The notes: generated by a model not told the origin, from the sequence alone. A stretch of 64,000 bases of DNA from Echeneis naucrates (GCF_900963305.1 NC_042533.1:4708173-4772172), one strand, 5' to 3'; counted from the first letter of the stretch, positions 26,686-38,689 are shown. Program-made: numbers and translations.

Positions 26686-26766
26686 TTTCCAGGGTTCTGG
26701 TGACGTTTACCCGCTGACATTCAGTAGTGCCTCCGCAGCACAGCTCGCAGGTTATCATTTGCAAAG
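26686..26766 (-). pseudogene. Small tcp11l2 exon relic
   Basis: About 80 bases align, by eye near 70%, to the tcp11l2 exon at 12588-12452. They keep blocks such as 'cccgct', 'cattca', 'gcagcacag' and 'cgcaggttat' in the same order and strand. The translated remnant keeps ECQRVN and TLENT against ECERAN and ILEKT. This is most simply a third, older copy of the duplicated unit reduced to one exon piece. Confidence 0.5.
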
Positions 26767-26769
26767 AAT

Positions 26770-28180
26770 GATGGCTGAAGGTGCAGCCATCGGTGTGTGG
26801 ATGAAAAGACGGCACCAGCACTGATGATCAAAGAGCCCAAGGCGGATTTGTCTCAGGGATGAATCAGGGAACGTTTTCATGTTAGATTTGAAACAAAAGT
26901 TGACATACCGGCATTTACACAAGGACAAAACATGAATGTTTGAAACCACACCTTAACCTCAGAGAGTAGCACCCTGTTCGAGTATGAAGGTACTGGAAAA
27001 AAATTTAATAAAATAAATCTAAGTTTAAGTGAAAAATTGTTTAAAGGAAATATTAAATTAAATATTTAAGAACTTTAAATATTTAATTTGCAATAATGCA
27101 GCATCATAAATCCCCATTTCTTTATTTTCATCATATTTATCTTATTCATATGTTTTTTGGGGGGTATTCCTCATTCACCTTCAGTTGCAAAAATAGATGT
27201 TGACTTTTCATAATTTTTTTTAATTACATTTCTATAATATTAGATTATCAGAATTAATGTGTGTTACAAGTACATGATTCTTTCTAAGCATCTTGGTCAG
27301 TGTACGTTTGTATTTACTATTTACTCTGATTGAATTTAAATGACAAGAGATGGACATATGGCATCATCTAAGCCTCTGTGATAAAGATATTCAGAAACTG
27401 AAACGTTTAAAGTCTGGAAAATTGTGCAAAATACAATCTATACAAAGAATGACTTGGTTAGTTTGACTAACCCTAACCCTTTGTCAACAGTCTGTATACA
27501 ACTCACATACCAAACCTAACGTAGCATGCCTTCAGTATTTGCTGTTCGTCATGGACATGTGCATCCTTGTTTGGATTTAGTAACCTAGGTGGAACGGAGA
27601 AAACACAAACCTGGAACTAGACGATTGCGTCAACTGGACTGAATTATACTAAACTGAATAGATCTCAGTTCTGTGATGTGTTACAGTCGACTCAAAGTTC
27701 ATACTTTTTTTAAGGGTTTCCAAACACGGAACAGCTTCCCTGTCTTTTTGTAAATCCCTTTCCCATGGAAAGTGTTTGTGGTTTCAAACTAATTTTGAAT
27801 CATTTGGTCATTGAGCCACCCTTATCGCTCTGTCTCATGCGTTTCCTGCTCTTGTTGTCTACATCTCTTCTCTCTCCTGTGTGAATAATGGCATGACTGA
27901 AACCTGCTCAACCTGCTACACCTTCTGGCCTTCGGGCTCCAATGATTACAATCAGTTTGGCACCATAAAAGAAAATATTAATCTGTCACTGATCACAAGG
28001 TTACACCTAGCTTCTCAGTTATACCATCTTCACTGTAAAAAAAAAAAAAAAAAAAAAAGTACTGGCAACAAAGTTTCCAAATGGATAAGGTAAAATTACA
28101 GGAAATAACTAAATATATACAATAACTAAAAATACAGAGCAGATTTTTAAAGTCAAAATTAATTAAAATTCTGTATATTA
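26770..28180. other. AT-rich intergenic DNA
   Basis: No gene is supported. It contains a 20-base poly-A near 28036-28057 and a (GATA)n run from about 28186, which belongs to the tail of the adjoining LINE. Confidence 0.5.
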
Positions 28181-28183
28181 CAG

Positions 28184-28975
28184 GTGATAAATAGATAGAT
28201 AGATAGATAGATACTTTATTTATCCCAGACTGGGAAATTGCAGTGTAACAGCAGCATTACACAAAGGGAATAAAAATATAACATGAATGCATCTGGGTGT
28301 TCAGTCAGTAGTTTGGCAGCGGTGGAGCTGATGACTTCCCGGGGGGGGGGGGGGGGGGTAAACAGTGATAACAATGGTGTCCGTGAACTTCCTTGGTAAA
28401 TAATAGGGCGCATTCCTGCAGCCTGCAGTTCGATGTCTGGGTTATAGAGACGTTCCTTCATGACATTTGGAAAAGTCTCTGTCTCCCCGTTCCAAACTGT
28501 AACCTGGGACCTCAACGCTGCAGCCATGTTTCACTGAAGCAACATATGCTGCAGTATTCCCTCTGGGTCTTCACAAGCGCTGCCAGTTCGTCCGTCTTGT
28601 CCCCCAAAGACCTCACGTTCCCCGTTATGATCGCTGGGATCGCCGGTTTGTGTCTTCTCCTTCTTTTTCCCTCCGTTTCGCTCCGGACCTGCAGCCCCGG
28701 CGTCTCCTCCGCAGCTCCCGCGGGACCACAGGCCCGTCTCCAGGCAACAGCGCAGTCAACTGCCACAACTGCCGGCGGCGATCCTCCAAGTCACAAAAAG
28801 TAGAAAAAGTAGGAGAAAAGCCAAACCAAAGCCATTTCGCAACTTTAACAGAAAGGTTGTGATTGAACAGAAAAAAAAAAATAAAATAAACAAAAGAGCG
28901 AACCAACAAATTAACAAGTTTATGCGAAACACGACGAGGAGCTGCGGCTACAGGCTGCCGCTAGAACGGCGCCAA
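28184..28975 (-). mobile_element. Internally deleted non-LTR retrotransposon (LINE)
   Basis: Reading the minus strand, a GC-rich 5' region leads into a frame with endonuclease-like sequence (GNVRSLGDKTDEL, then CFSETWLQR, then a degraded VYPPPP and EHPDAFM). It then jumps to a typical LINE 3' end (GGGATAAATAAAG-type sequence and a (TATC)n tail at 28184-28212). Nearly all of the endonuclease C-terminus and the reverse transcriptase are absent, so this is a deleted, non-autonomous copy. The clade was not determined. A G18 homopolymer lies inside. Confidence 0.75.
28341..28358 (+). repeat. G18 homopolymer
   Basis: A run of about 18 G preceded by CCC lies inside the LINE relic. It is a likely G-quadruplex former and a sequencing or assembly weak spot. 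Confidence 0.9.
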
Positions 28976-29924
28976 AAAAAAAAAAAAATAAATAAAAAAA
29001 GCCCATTGCACTGTAAAATAACATACATATTATGTCAAGAAACATTCAGACATTTTCAGATTAATCTCTGTAATTTCACAGTACACATTATTTATTTTAG
29101 GAAGTTTATCTACAGTAATTTCATGTTAAGATACAATTTTTCCCCATGTACAATAACAATGTAATAATGTATAAAAATGAACTGGGTTCATAAAACTGAA
29201 GATAAATGTCTGCAAATTTACTGTATTAATTTTAGCGAATTAGTAGATTAAAAACAACCATTGGACAGCAGAAAACCAAGCTAAATACATTACAAATGCA
29301 TCCAAAATGGCTACATTTAAGGCGTGTAGTGATTTCATAGTGATTTCATAAACCTTCTTGTCCATCTACACTGGTTTGCTGAATAATTGTGGTTTCCCCA
29401 AGTAATAAAAAAACATCGACACTGTATAAAAAAATATGTCCTTTAATGAAATAGGAATTTCTGCACATTTACAATATTACAGTAGAAATTTTAGAGTATT
29501 GTACAATGGAAAATTAAACACTTCACAATACATTAACAGGTATATTTAAAGATTTAAAGATCTGTAAATGTATGGTAATCAACAATCATTTTAGTAAATT
29601 GAACAAATATTGTTAAAAAATTTAATTTGGCAGAAAAACAAGGATAGTAAGTCACTACACATTAAAACAGCTAAGGAAAGATTAGATAGCTCCCTGCCCT
29701 GCCCAAAACATGACACTCGCACTATAATCATGCTGTAATCATCAGTATGCTACCTTGAAAAACGCTGCTTGAAAGTTAGTAATAAAGTTAATAAAAGTTA
29801 ATAAAAGTTAATAAAAGTCAATAAAAGCTCACAAATTAACATGTACCAAAACTTCTCGTCATTTATCTGTACAGTCATTATAGTCTGCACCTCTGATGAT
29901 AAGGACAACCAGTGCATTGTTTCC
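28976..29924. repeat. AT-rich spacer with a short tandem repeat
   Basis: It includes about four to five copies of a 10-bp unit of the type AAGTTAATAA at about 29775-29826. No gene is supported in the rest. Confidence 0.6.
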
Positions 29925-30235
29925 TCTAGATTAATTTAGGAGTGGGGGGGCCACCACTTCAGTTTTCTCTGAATTCAGAAGTAAAAAGTTGCAGGTGATC
30001 CAGCTCTTTATGTCTGTAAAACCTGCCTAAAGTCTGATTAGTTTCATTTGGCTTCATTGACAAGTATAACTGAGTATCATCTGCATAACAGTCAAAATCA
30101 ATGCTGTGCTTCCAGAAGGGAAGCATTTATAGGGGTAAAAAAATGACTAGTGCAAGGACAGCACCCTGCAGAACTTCATGATTAACTAAAGTGTGTAAGA
30201 AAGAGTCATTGTTAACATGAACAATGGTATAGCTC
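29925..30235 (-). mobile_element. LINE reverse-transcriptase relic
   Basis: On the minus strand the degraded frame reads DCYADDTQLYLSMKPNE, which contains the reverse-transcriptase catalytic YADD box typical of fish L2/CR1-like LINEs. Flanking text (a segment matching 'LNSEKTE' with frame changes) fits the same domain. This is a short internal fragment with no ends. Confidence 0.7.
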
Positions 30236-30244
30236 TATACATGC

Positions 30245-30345
30245 ATGTATAGGTGGGACAGTGGGACATGGGGACCAGGCCGGGAACCGAACCTAACCTT
30301 CTGATTGTGGGGTGACAGCACTAACCACTACGCTGCAGTGCCTTC
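30245..30345. repeat. Fragment of a common fish interspersed repeat
   Basis: The phrase 'ggtgacagcactaaccacta' followed by 'cgctgcagtgcc' is the signature end of a very common fish repeat, here in antisense to its usual description. The full element is not present. Confidence 0.55.
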
Positions 30346-30349
30346 ACAA

Positions 30350-31105
30350 TGTTCAAGATGAAAACAAACCATTATACATTGTATAAGAAAATATAGAGCA
30401 TGTAGCTCTAGACATGACTCTATACAACTGTAAACTGAAACTCAAGAAACTATTTATTTATAAACCACTTAGGCTTTATAAACTCTTCAGTCTTTTTTTT
30501 GGCCATGAACAAGGACATGGACAAGGACATACTACAGCTGCTCACATTTCAAAGTTAGTTATTGCGCTTGGTCATCCTACTTTACCTCTCGATTGTTTAG
30601 TTTCAGGTTTCAAATGTCTTGCTAACTTGGTTTGCAACTGTTTGCCTCTTTCTCCTTCCTCTTACAGGGTTTCTCCTTGGTCTGACATTTGTTAAGGGTC
30701 ACGCCAGCTGCAAAAATGCTGTTCTCACAAGACCTGGCATGCCATACAGTGTTTAACCCAGGAATTTTTCCAGCAATGGGGGCAGGCTCTCCTTGGGGCT
30801 GTAGTAGCGTAAACAAATGATACTTGATTTAAGATTAAACTCATACAGCCTATTTATTGACTGGCAAGTTGAAAATGGCTTTTTCCCTTACACCCACTAC
30901 AACCTATACATCTCATCCAAATAAAGTGTCAGCTAAAGGCTGAATGTAGAAAGTAAAAAATAAATAAATAAAGCAATAAAACTAAATCATTAAAAGGCTA
31001 ATCATACATGATCAGGTCATTTTCATCAGTTGTCTTTCTCTTCTTAGAAAAATATTTGAACAAACTCATCTGAAGTCTCATCTGCGTGTAGCCATTAGCT
31101 GTTAT
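30350..31105. other. Intergenic DNA without recognised features
   Basis: AT-rich, with short unsupported open frames only. Confidence 0.5.
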
Positions 31106-31110
31106 CTATT

Positions 31111-31844
31111 TGTTTGCACACGTTAGTGTCACTGATTTGGCACCATCAATACTAGGTAATGAGTGCCTTTTTCCAGCTGACGAATACTTTGTCATTCCTT
31201 TTATTATTATTATTAATATTCCGAATATTTTGTTTGTTCTTTTTTTACGTGCTTTATGTAGGCAAGATAGGCAAGATAATGTCCATCTTGCCTACATAAA
31301 GCACGTAAAAAAAGAACAACACATAAAATATGCGGCCAGTGCCAATTCCTCCAATATTTGCGTTTCCATGCATATGATATTCATACCACTTTGTACAAGA
31401 TGGGCTAGTAGGAAGTACTGGAAGTAGAAATAAATCCAGATGGATGCAGGTGGTCGATTTTGTCATCTTTCTTCAGCACTTTGCAAGCCAATTGAAAATG
31501 TGTTTGAATCTTTGTATGGGATTAAGATTAATCTGCAAAAAAGGGATGTTTTTTTTTTTATTTTGAGAAAAGGAATATGGGCAGAAGTCATGTGTTCTTA
31601 CGAAACCTTCTTATATTATATGGAAAGTTTTATTTACATTTAAATGGACTGAAAGGAAACCCAATACACCAATCCAAGAATGAAATGAAAGTTTATTTTG
31701 AAACATTAAAAGGAATGACGAAGTATGAAAAAAAGAAGAGTCATGGGTGTGTTTTTCTGAAAATAGGGCGGCAGTTTACTGGAAAAAGGTACTAATTACC
31801 TAGGACTGATGATGCCAACTCAGTGACACTAACGTGTGCAAACA
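31111..31844. mobile_element. 734-bp non-autonomous DNA transposon with 52-bp TIRs
   Basis: The left end (31111-31162, beginning TGTTTGCACACGTTAGTGTC) is repeated in inverse orientation at the right end (31793-31844), with about five mismatches in 52. No transposase frame is recognised, so it is MITE-like. A clear target-site duplication was not seen and the superfamily is unknown. Inside lies a perfect 33-bp inverted repeat (31236-31268 and 31285-31317) around a 16-base loop. Confidence 0.75.
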
Positions 31845-31860
31845 TATAATATGTATGTAT

Positions 31861-31943
31861 GAATGTTATGAATGGTATGAATTATTATTATTATACTTAT
31901 TATAATTATTATGATTATTATGATTATTATTATGTTATGAATT

Positions 31944-32000
<57 letters not shown>

Positions 32001-32145
32001 GTTTTGGTTTTTTATATATATTTTTTATTTTGATGAGCTCCTGACTAGGTTAATTTCCTCTTGGAGATTAACAAAGTTATATCTATCTATCTATCTTCAA
32101 CAGCTTCATCAGAACACTGAAGAATTCATACCATTCATAACATTC
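31861..32145. repeat. Inverted-repeat structure enclosing GATA arrays and a LINE-like tail
   Basis: A perfect 23-bp inverted repeat, 31861-31883 and 32123-32145, brackets an ATT-rich run, a (GATA)n array (about 31945-31998), a LINE 3'-end-like stretch (CCTCTTGGAGATTAACAAAG) and a (TATC)n tail (about 32075-32094). Confidence 0.7.
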
Positions 32146-32149
32146 ATAC

Positions 32150-33150
32150 CACAAAGTTTCAGGGGAAACTAAGGATTAAGACGTAATAAAATAATTAAAT
32201 AATAAAATAGGAAGAAACAAGGACAAAACCAGAAAGAAAAAGGAAACATTGCCAGAAATGTACATACAGGATATCCAGTACCGGTTCACCCAATACGCAA
32301 AATCCGCACGTTGCTTAGGGAGCTGCAAACTAATGGAGGCCTGGTGCAAACAACAAAAAAACAAACAAACAACAACAACAACAAAAAAAAAAAAAAAAAA
32401 CGCGACGACGTGACCGTCCGTTGCACATGTGTTCACTGCATCCGCGTTTCGCCGCGAAGAAGCGAAGTTATCTCCACGAAAAATAAAAAAGGGAGGAAGA
32501 AACAGCAGTCAGGTAAATCCTCTGCGGGTGGGAGACTGGGAGGGACTAGTTTGTGTTTGACCTACATAAACATGCAGAGGAAAAACAAGCTTACGTGGTT
32601 ACAACTGTACTCATACAAAATGGAAAGTATGGATAAATATCGACTAAGATTGAATTCTGTTTGCTTGGATAGCCCACAGGCAAATATAGATGCAGATATC
32701 ATATAGACAGAGAATAAATACAACTCATGAAATATTATGCCAATGGTGCTTCATAAATAATCATCATGTAATAAATAATAATCTAAATAATTACCTACAT
32801 TTGAAATGGATGAAAGTAAAACAAGTTGAGACCTCCATGGGGCCCTAGGAAAAGTTCTGCTCAGTGACCCTCCTAACTGAACAGATGACAGCCCAGTGCT
32901 TTCACATATTGCACTAACTAAGAATAAATTCAGACCTATTCAGAGCAAATCAAATCAAACTAAACTCCAGCTGACTGGATGGAGTCTGTGCTTGTGGCAG
33001 TGAGAAACTGAAGCATAGCATCTGTAAAATATAGATAACAGTAGCCTACTGTTAAACTCGAAGTCGTGCTTCTGTTATTATCCTCGGCCCGGTGCTGACC
33101 TTCAGCACAACAGCGGAAATTACCACAGACCAGAGGGGGCGCTGTGATAG
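32150..33150. other. Intergenic DNA with poly-A/CAA low complexity
   Basis: Contains an A- and CAA-rich run at about 32352-32400. No gene is supported. Confidence 0.5.
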
Positions 33151-33156
33151 TCTGAT

Positions 33157-33164
33157 AGAAGAAC

Positions 33165-33198
<34 letters not shown>

Positions 33199-33407
33199 AC
33201 AAGAAGAAGAACAAGAAGAAGAAGAAGAAGAAGAAGAAAAAGAAGAAGAAGAAGAAGAAAAAGAAAAAGAAGAAGAAGAAGAAGAAGAAAAAGAAAAAGA
33301 AGAAGAAGAAGAAGAGGAGGAGGAAGAAGAAGAAGAAGAAGAAGAAGAAGAAGAAGAAGAAGAAGAAGAAGAAGAAGAAGAAGAAGAAGAAGAAGAAGAA
33401 GAAGAAG
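33157..33407 (+). repeat. Long GAA/GAAGAA purine tract
   Basis: About 250 bp of GAA-type trinucleotide repeat. It is interrupted by a few C bases at the left end and is purely A/G for roughly the last 190 bases. It ends 25 bases before the depdc4 start codon, so it lies in the promoter or 5' UTR. The long translated poly-Glu, poly-Leu and poly-Phe frames here are artefacts of the repeat. Confidence 0.97.
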
Positions 33408-33431
33408 CGTGGTGACGTCACATTCAAAAGT

Positions 33432-36400
33432 ATGATGGCGGTTGATTTGACTCCTCGGTTCCGGAGACTCAACAGCCAAACACGAAGTTTTCGTGAAAAT
33501 GTTCAACACGGTAAGTCCAACACCGAATAATTCACAAGTTTGTTAATGTTTTTTGTTTTTATTATTTTAATAAAAGCCAGAAAGACCAAAAACACAGCTC
33601 AGTTGAGATATATGGATGACAACCGGCTGTCTACCGCTGCGTCGACCCACAACCGCCGTGTTGTTACTGCGGAAAAGTTTGTTTTTTGTTGGATATGTGT
33701 TTTGGGAACACTGCATTAAAAGTAAACGACAAAACAAACAATCTGATTTTCAGTTAATTTTATATTACTTTTATATTAATATTGCTAACCTATTAATGCA
33801 TTTCCGTCTATTTTTTTTTTTTTTTTACAAGCTGACATGTTTTGGATTGTGTTATGAATTTGCTAAATAACTTCCTTCAAATTAATGTAGTTCAGGAAAA
33901 TCTAATGGCTATGTAGCAATGTTATAGCTTGCATCCGGCATGGACGAAACGCAGTTCTTCACTGTCTTAGCACAAGTTGTTTGTCTCATGTGCATCATTT
34001 TCCCATGGTTGTTTTCACTAAACTGCATAAATGCAATTTACAAGATGCATAAATGGATTGGATGAACTCCACCACTTTTGATCTGATAATGGACTTGTTT
34101 TGACACCTTCCTCTCTAACACAGTCTCTCTTAATAGGTTTCTCAGGGCCCTTTGGTGCCACCCAGCTGTGGCACAACATCATCCATGCCCTGCAAACCCA
34201 GGTGGAGGTGCGCCGGTGTAGGAGGCATCTACGCGTTCATGCCGAATGTTTCACAGGCTCAGATGCTGTGGATGCTGTCCTCAGTTATTTGATGCAGAAT
34301 GTGGTTTTTTGCACAAGTGAAGTGTCGCGCCTCAAGGCTGCTCGACTCTGCCAAGCTCTGATGGAGGCCAAGGTGTTTGAACCAGTGGGCACAAGGCTGT
34401 TTTGCAGAGAAAAGGAAGTGACCTTTGAGGACAACAGCTGTAGCCTTTACCATTTTCTTGATTATAAAGGGTTACCCAGTTCCACTCGAAGGGAGTGCAG
34501 TAGTGACACGGAAAACATACTATCAGAGGAGCCAGAGAATAAGAAAAAAAAGAGCTCAAGGTTGGTTTTACATTGAACCTCTAATTCTTAAAAATCTGTC
34601 CATTAAATTTATATTCACAAACAAATTAGAATTTCAAGTCTCCCCCTTGAAGTCAGAGGATTGTCAAAACTCAAGGAAATGGGCATTGACTGTCTCTAAA
34701 TGCTTGGCTGCATTACCATATTCCTTTATATTTTTTATATTATAGTATTCTTAAAACTTATTTAATAATATATGGCGGTGCTCAATTCAAAATGTTTTGG
34801 TTACAATTAGCTTTCATTTAGAGTTTTTACTATTCTCTTTGCAGACTGAATGACCTGGGAACAATTTCCAATCCTTTTGTTGTTGGACCATCAGACCGGA
34901 GGGTTGAGAGGCTGCTGAGAACCATCAACCTGCCGCCCTCTGTGTCCCCAGCTTTGAACACAGCCCAGGCTTGTTCTGGCTTTCTGTCCAAAGCTGGTAA
35001 GACTGAGCTAGTCTGCTAGTATTTGCTAGTTCAATGGCTTTTCTATCATCAGAAATAGCATATAACACTGATTCGGACTCTGTTCCTCCTTTGATAGTGG
35101 TAGACGAGGTTTGGAAGCAACAGACACTGCTGCAGCTCTTGCAGATTGTGGAATTGCCCATGTTGGACTGTATCCTGACCTCACCCTCCAGGGTTCAGGC
35201 CTACAGAGCTCCTCTTGCCTCTCAGGACCTGGTTATCTCTAATACATGTGTGGAGAGAGAGCTACCCGACATTCTTCACCTGCCCCAGTTTGTGCTCTGA
35301 TTCCATCTCTTCCTATTGGCTCTGGTCTAAATAGAAAAAGTAGTGATAATATACACTTGGATAATGTTTGTTTATTCATTTATTTGCTTCCCTTCATCAC
35401 TTTTTTATCCCAGATTGGATGGTTGGCTGTCCGCTGCAGCAGACTGCTTGGAGCTGTTCCCCGACCAGTTGATTGTGGTTGCAGGTGAACAGCTCAGCCA
35501 AAAAGCCCCTGCAGAAGATTTCAATGCAGAGAAGATGGCAGCCCAAAAGAGACTGCTCTTTGACACCATTTCCAAGTACTACAGTGCACAAGGAAAAGCT
35601 CCTCTTCTGTCAGGACGTTACCTAGATATTCATGCTGCAATTCTAAATCTCTTGGGTGAGAGCTGAAAGGTTTTATTGGGGCTATGATTCATGTATTCAT
35701 CATTTTGATCAGAAAATTGTCAGATTCATTTTCTGGTACTGTTCTGTTCTAGCCATTCATGAACGTCTCTGCATGGTTAGAATCTTACCTGCTGTTTTTT
35801 TTTCCAGATGAAGGGAAGGTGCAGGAAGCCATCAGAGCATCTCAGTTGTGTTTGAGACTACTAGAGACAAGTGTGAGAGATGAACTACGGAGGCTATTGG
35901 CCCTCATGGCAACAGCAGCCCACCCAGACGCCTGCCGCCTGCAGAAACAAGTAGCTCTCTTGTCTCCTCCTAACCACTTCATCAGCTCCAGCTTTTTGCA
36001 TATACTTGTAGAATAAAGAAAATTAAGTTATTAAAAAGTTCTTGAAAATGGAAAAATACATGCAATGTATGATGCTGATTTTCTGGTATGTTTCCTTTCA
36101 GACTGATAACAGGACCTTGGTCTGCCGCACTTTTCAGAGGGCAATTGTCCAGAATAATGAGTTGAATCGATCCCAGAGCGAAACCCTGGTACTGTTTCTC
36201 ATGGACAATTACACTGAGCTCTTCAAGGTATTTTTCTGCTATTGCCTAATTATTTTAGAATTTCTGTCTGACAATCATGCACTCTTAAAGATAGGGGAGG
36301 AGCAGCTGTAGCATAACTACACAATAACTTACGTGTTAATAACTTTTTCACTCTATGTCAAGTTGTTTATATCGAATAGATTGTCGGCTTACAGAAACTT

Positions 36401-37192
36401 GGCGAAAAGTCAATGATATAAGTTTTTCAAATTCTCTCTTTTTCCTGTGATCAATACAGACTCCTACCTCTCTTATTGAAGCTGTTAGGAGAACATTGAG
36501 GAATATGCAGCAGGGAAAAGACCCTGATTCAACTGCCAGTAAGTCAAATACAAATATTAATCTAAATATGCGCCTTAATAGATATTACATACTAAACAAT
36601 CACATGACCTAACAGCACCTCAAATTTTATTTTTGTATGGGTGTTATTGTATATGAAAATAAGAATGTCTGTCAAGGACATGTTTAAGCCCCTAATCGGC
36701 TTCAGTATGTCTAGAAACAATTCAATCTCAGGACCATCTCAACCAAGGCCACACAGTCACAGTTATTTAAAAAAAAAAAAAAACAAACAAAAATAAAAAA
36801 CAATAACTATAAATTTTTTTATTTGTCAAATGCCCTTAAACTATGAGTCACTATGGTTTTAAGCAAAAAGTTATGACCCAGATGTTACATATTTTGTCCA
36901 CATGGAGGTACTGTTGCTTCATGCCAGAAATCAGTCACTTCCTCTGTCAATGTGCTACTCCAGTCACTTACTTTCTCCAATACGGTTTGCAGCATTCACC
37001 TTCTGCCAGCAGGTGACACCACAGGAGTACGAAGACCAGCGTGAGGCTACCACCTTGGAAAGCCTGAAACAGCTTCTTTGTGACATTTCCTCCAGCAAGA
37101 GTATGTCCGGGAAGGACCGAAGGAGGCTGCTTAAAGAGTTTGAAAAACATCACCCTGTGGTTTTCCTCCAGCATGTGTCAAGCACCTTCTGA
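33432..37192 (+). CDS. depdc4: DEP domain-containing protein 4
   Basis: Nine exons join in phase: 33432-33510, 34137-34560, 34845-34996, 35098-35287, 35414-35655, 35808-35950, 36102-36227, 36460-36538 and 36993-37192. They give 544 aa. The N-terminus MMAVDLTPRFRRLNSQ closely resembles human DEPDC4 (LLTPRFRRL). The next exon carries a DEP domain (GPFGATQLWHNIIHALQTQV, then FTGSDAVDAVLSYLMQN and KVFEPVG), a fold that binds membranes or signalling partners. The C-terminal half matches the DEPDC7-type region (LDGWLSAAADCLELFPDQL; LFLMDNYTELFK; FCQQVTPQEYEDQ). Location beside scyl2 supports depdc4, with depdc7 the alternative. Human DEPDC4, as I recall it, is much shorter and lacks this half. The donor after exon 4 (CA|GTTTGT) is weak but restores the frame. 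The molecular function is not well known. Confidence 0.88.
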
Positions 37193-38660
37193 AACCCACA
37201 GATAGAGGGCATGGATTGAATTTCCGAGATGCACTTAAATTCAGTCTGCAGTGGTACAGAACTTACACTGAAGATTGAGAAAAATGTTATGAACAGCATA
37301 TAGCTAAATAAATATGTTGGATAATTCACCTAAAGCCTAGTAGTAGTTGCTAGATGAATTAATGGCACGGATAGCTTTATTGTGTGGTGGAGGCAAATCC
37401 AAATTTATTTAAATCTTATGGGACTACGATAGTTTTATGTCATCATGCGGTTGTGCTGCATAGCTCTGTTTTTTATGACTGGTGATTCAGTTTGCACTTG
37501 TTTTTTTTTTTTTTCTGTTTTACAGTCTTGACACTGATTTTATGTTGTTTTAATTAGTATTTTTAAACAAACTGATTTGTATTTTGTTCGAGGATTGCTC
37601 AGCAATTACCATAAAATGTGAGTAAGTTTAAAAAAAAAAAAAAAAAAAGATAAAGGATGACTGGAATGAAAGACTTGTTTTATCAGCCGTTTAGTCTTTT
37701 GAGGCTGTAGTCAAAGTACAGACAATTGACTAAGTGGTGTACTTAACAGGTGTGGGTAGAGTATTTGGATTGAGTTTATTCATTATAATTATGAGTTATT
37801 TAAATCAGGTTGATTTGGGCTTTGGAAAGGGAATTTTTGTTGTCAGCAAGCAATATTTTGACGCATCCGGTGAAGAAATCTATCTAACAGATAGATATAG
37901 AAAAGATATAGTGTCGTAGCAGCCATTTGTTTCAGGCTTTGGGTTTGTTTTCTGTATTAAAAACAATGCTAATGTAGCTGAATGAAGTCTAATAGTATAT
38001 AACTCACTTTTGTTTGAGACAAAGTATGGTAATTTTTTTTCTAACCTGAATTTTAATATGAACTGAAAGCTGAAATGGTACAAAAGTCTGTTAGGCAGAC
38101 CATAGCTCAGGTTAATACACTGTGTTATAACCATATGGGTATGAAATATGTTTCATGCCAGTAGCTTGTTAGAAAACCTTATAGCTGTAGCTTATTAGGA
38201 TTTTACTTGAACGAAACCAAGGTGACATTAATTTTACCTTCGGTGAAGCTCCGTACTTCAGTTGGATTTTATTTTTTATCTCATGAAGCCAGTAAAATCT
38301 CATGTCAGTCAGTGCCTTTTCCTTTGCAAACACTGAAGTCATGTTCAATTGCACTTTATGCTGCTGAGACATGCTTTACTTTATGTTGAAATAACACCTC
38401 CAATAAAAGTATAATGGATCTCAAACTAAATGTCTCAGTTCATATTATGTAATGTAATCAGCAGACCTTTAAAGGCCATCTAAGTGGTTATGAAGAAACG
38501 GTTTTGTCTAAAATTATATTTTGATAATCACCACAAATGCTTGAACTATATTTGACACTTGTTTTTATGGTACAAAAACATTCAAAAATAATGTGGTAAT
38601 GTCCCACTTTATTGATAAACCTAAACATTAAGTTTTATTCTATTTCAGATATTAAGGTCC
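37193..38660 (+). other. 3' UTR of depdc4 and spacer to scyl2
   Basis: AATAAA-like signals occur near 37307 and 38402. No other gene is supported. Confidence 0.5.
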
Positions 38661-38689
38661 ACGTGAAAAAAAAACACCAATGACGTCAA

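Noticed and set aside
27466-27482. Telomere-like CCCTAACCC words, also near 8470
   Set aside because: Only two or so units occur, too few to indicate an interstitial telomere.
31440-31795. Short open frames inside the 734-bp TIR element
   Set aside because: No transposase motif is recognisable; treated as non-coding.
31947-31998. Regular short repeats considered as a CRISPR-like array
   Set aside because: It is a GATA microsatellite in a vertebrate genome, with no spacers.
32960-33509. Long open frames rich in Phe, Leu or Glu
   Set aside because: They are translations of the GAA-type microsatellite, not genes.
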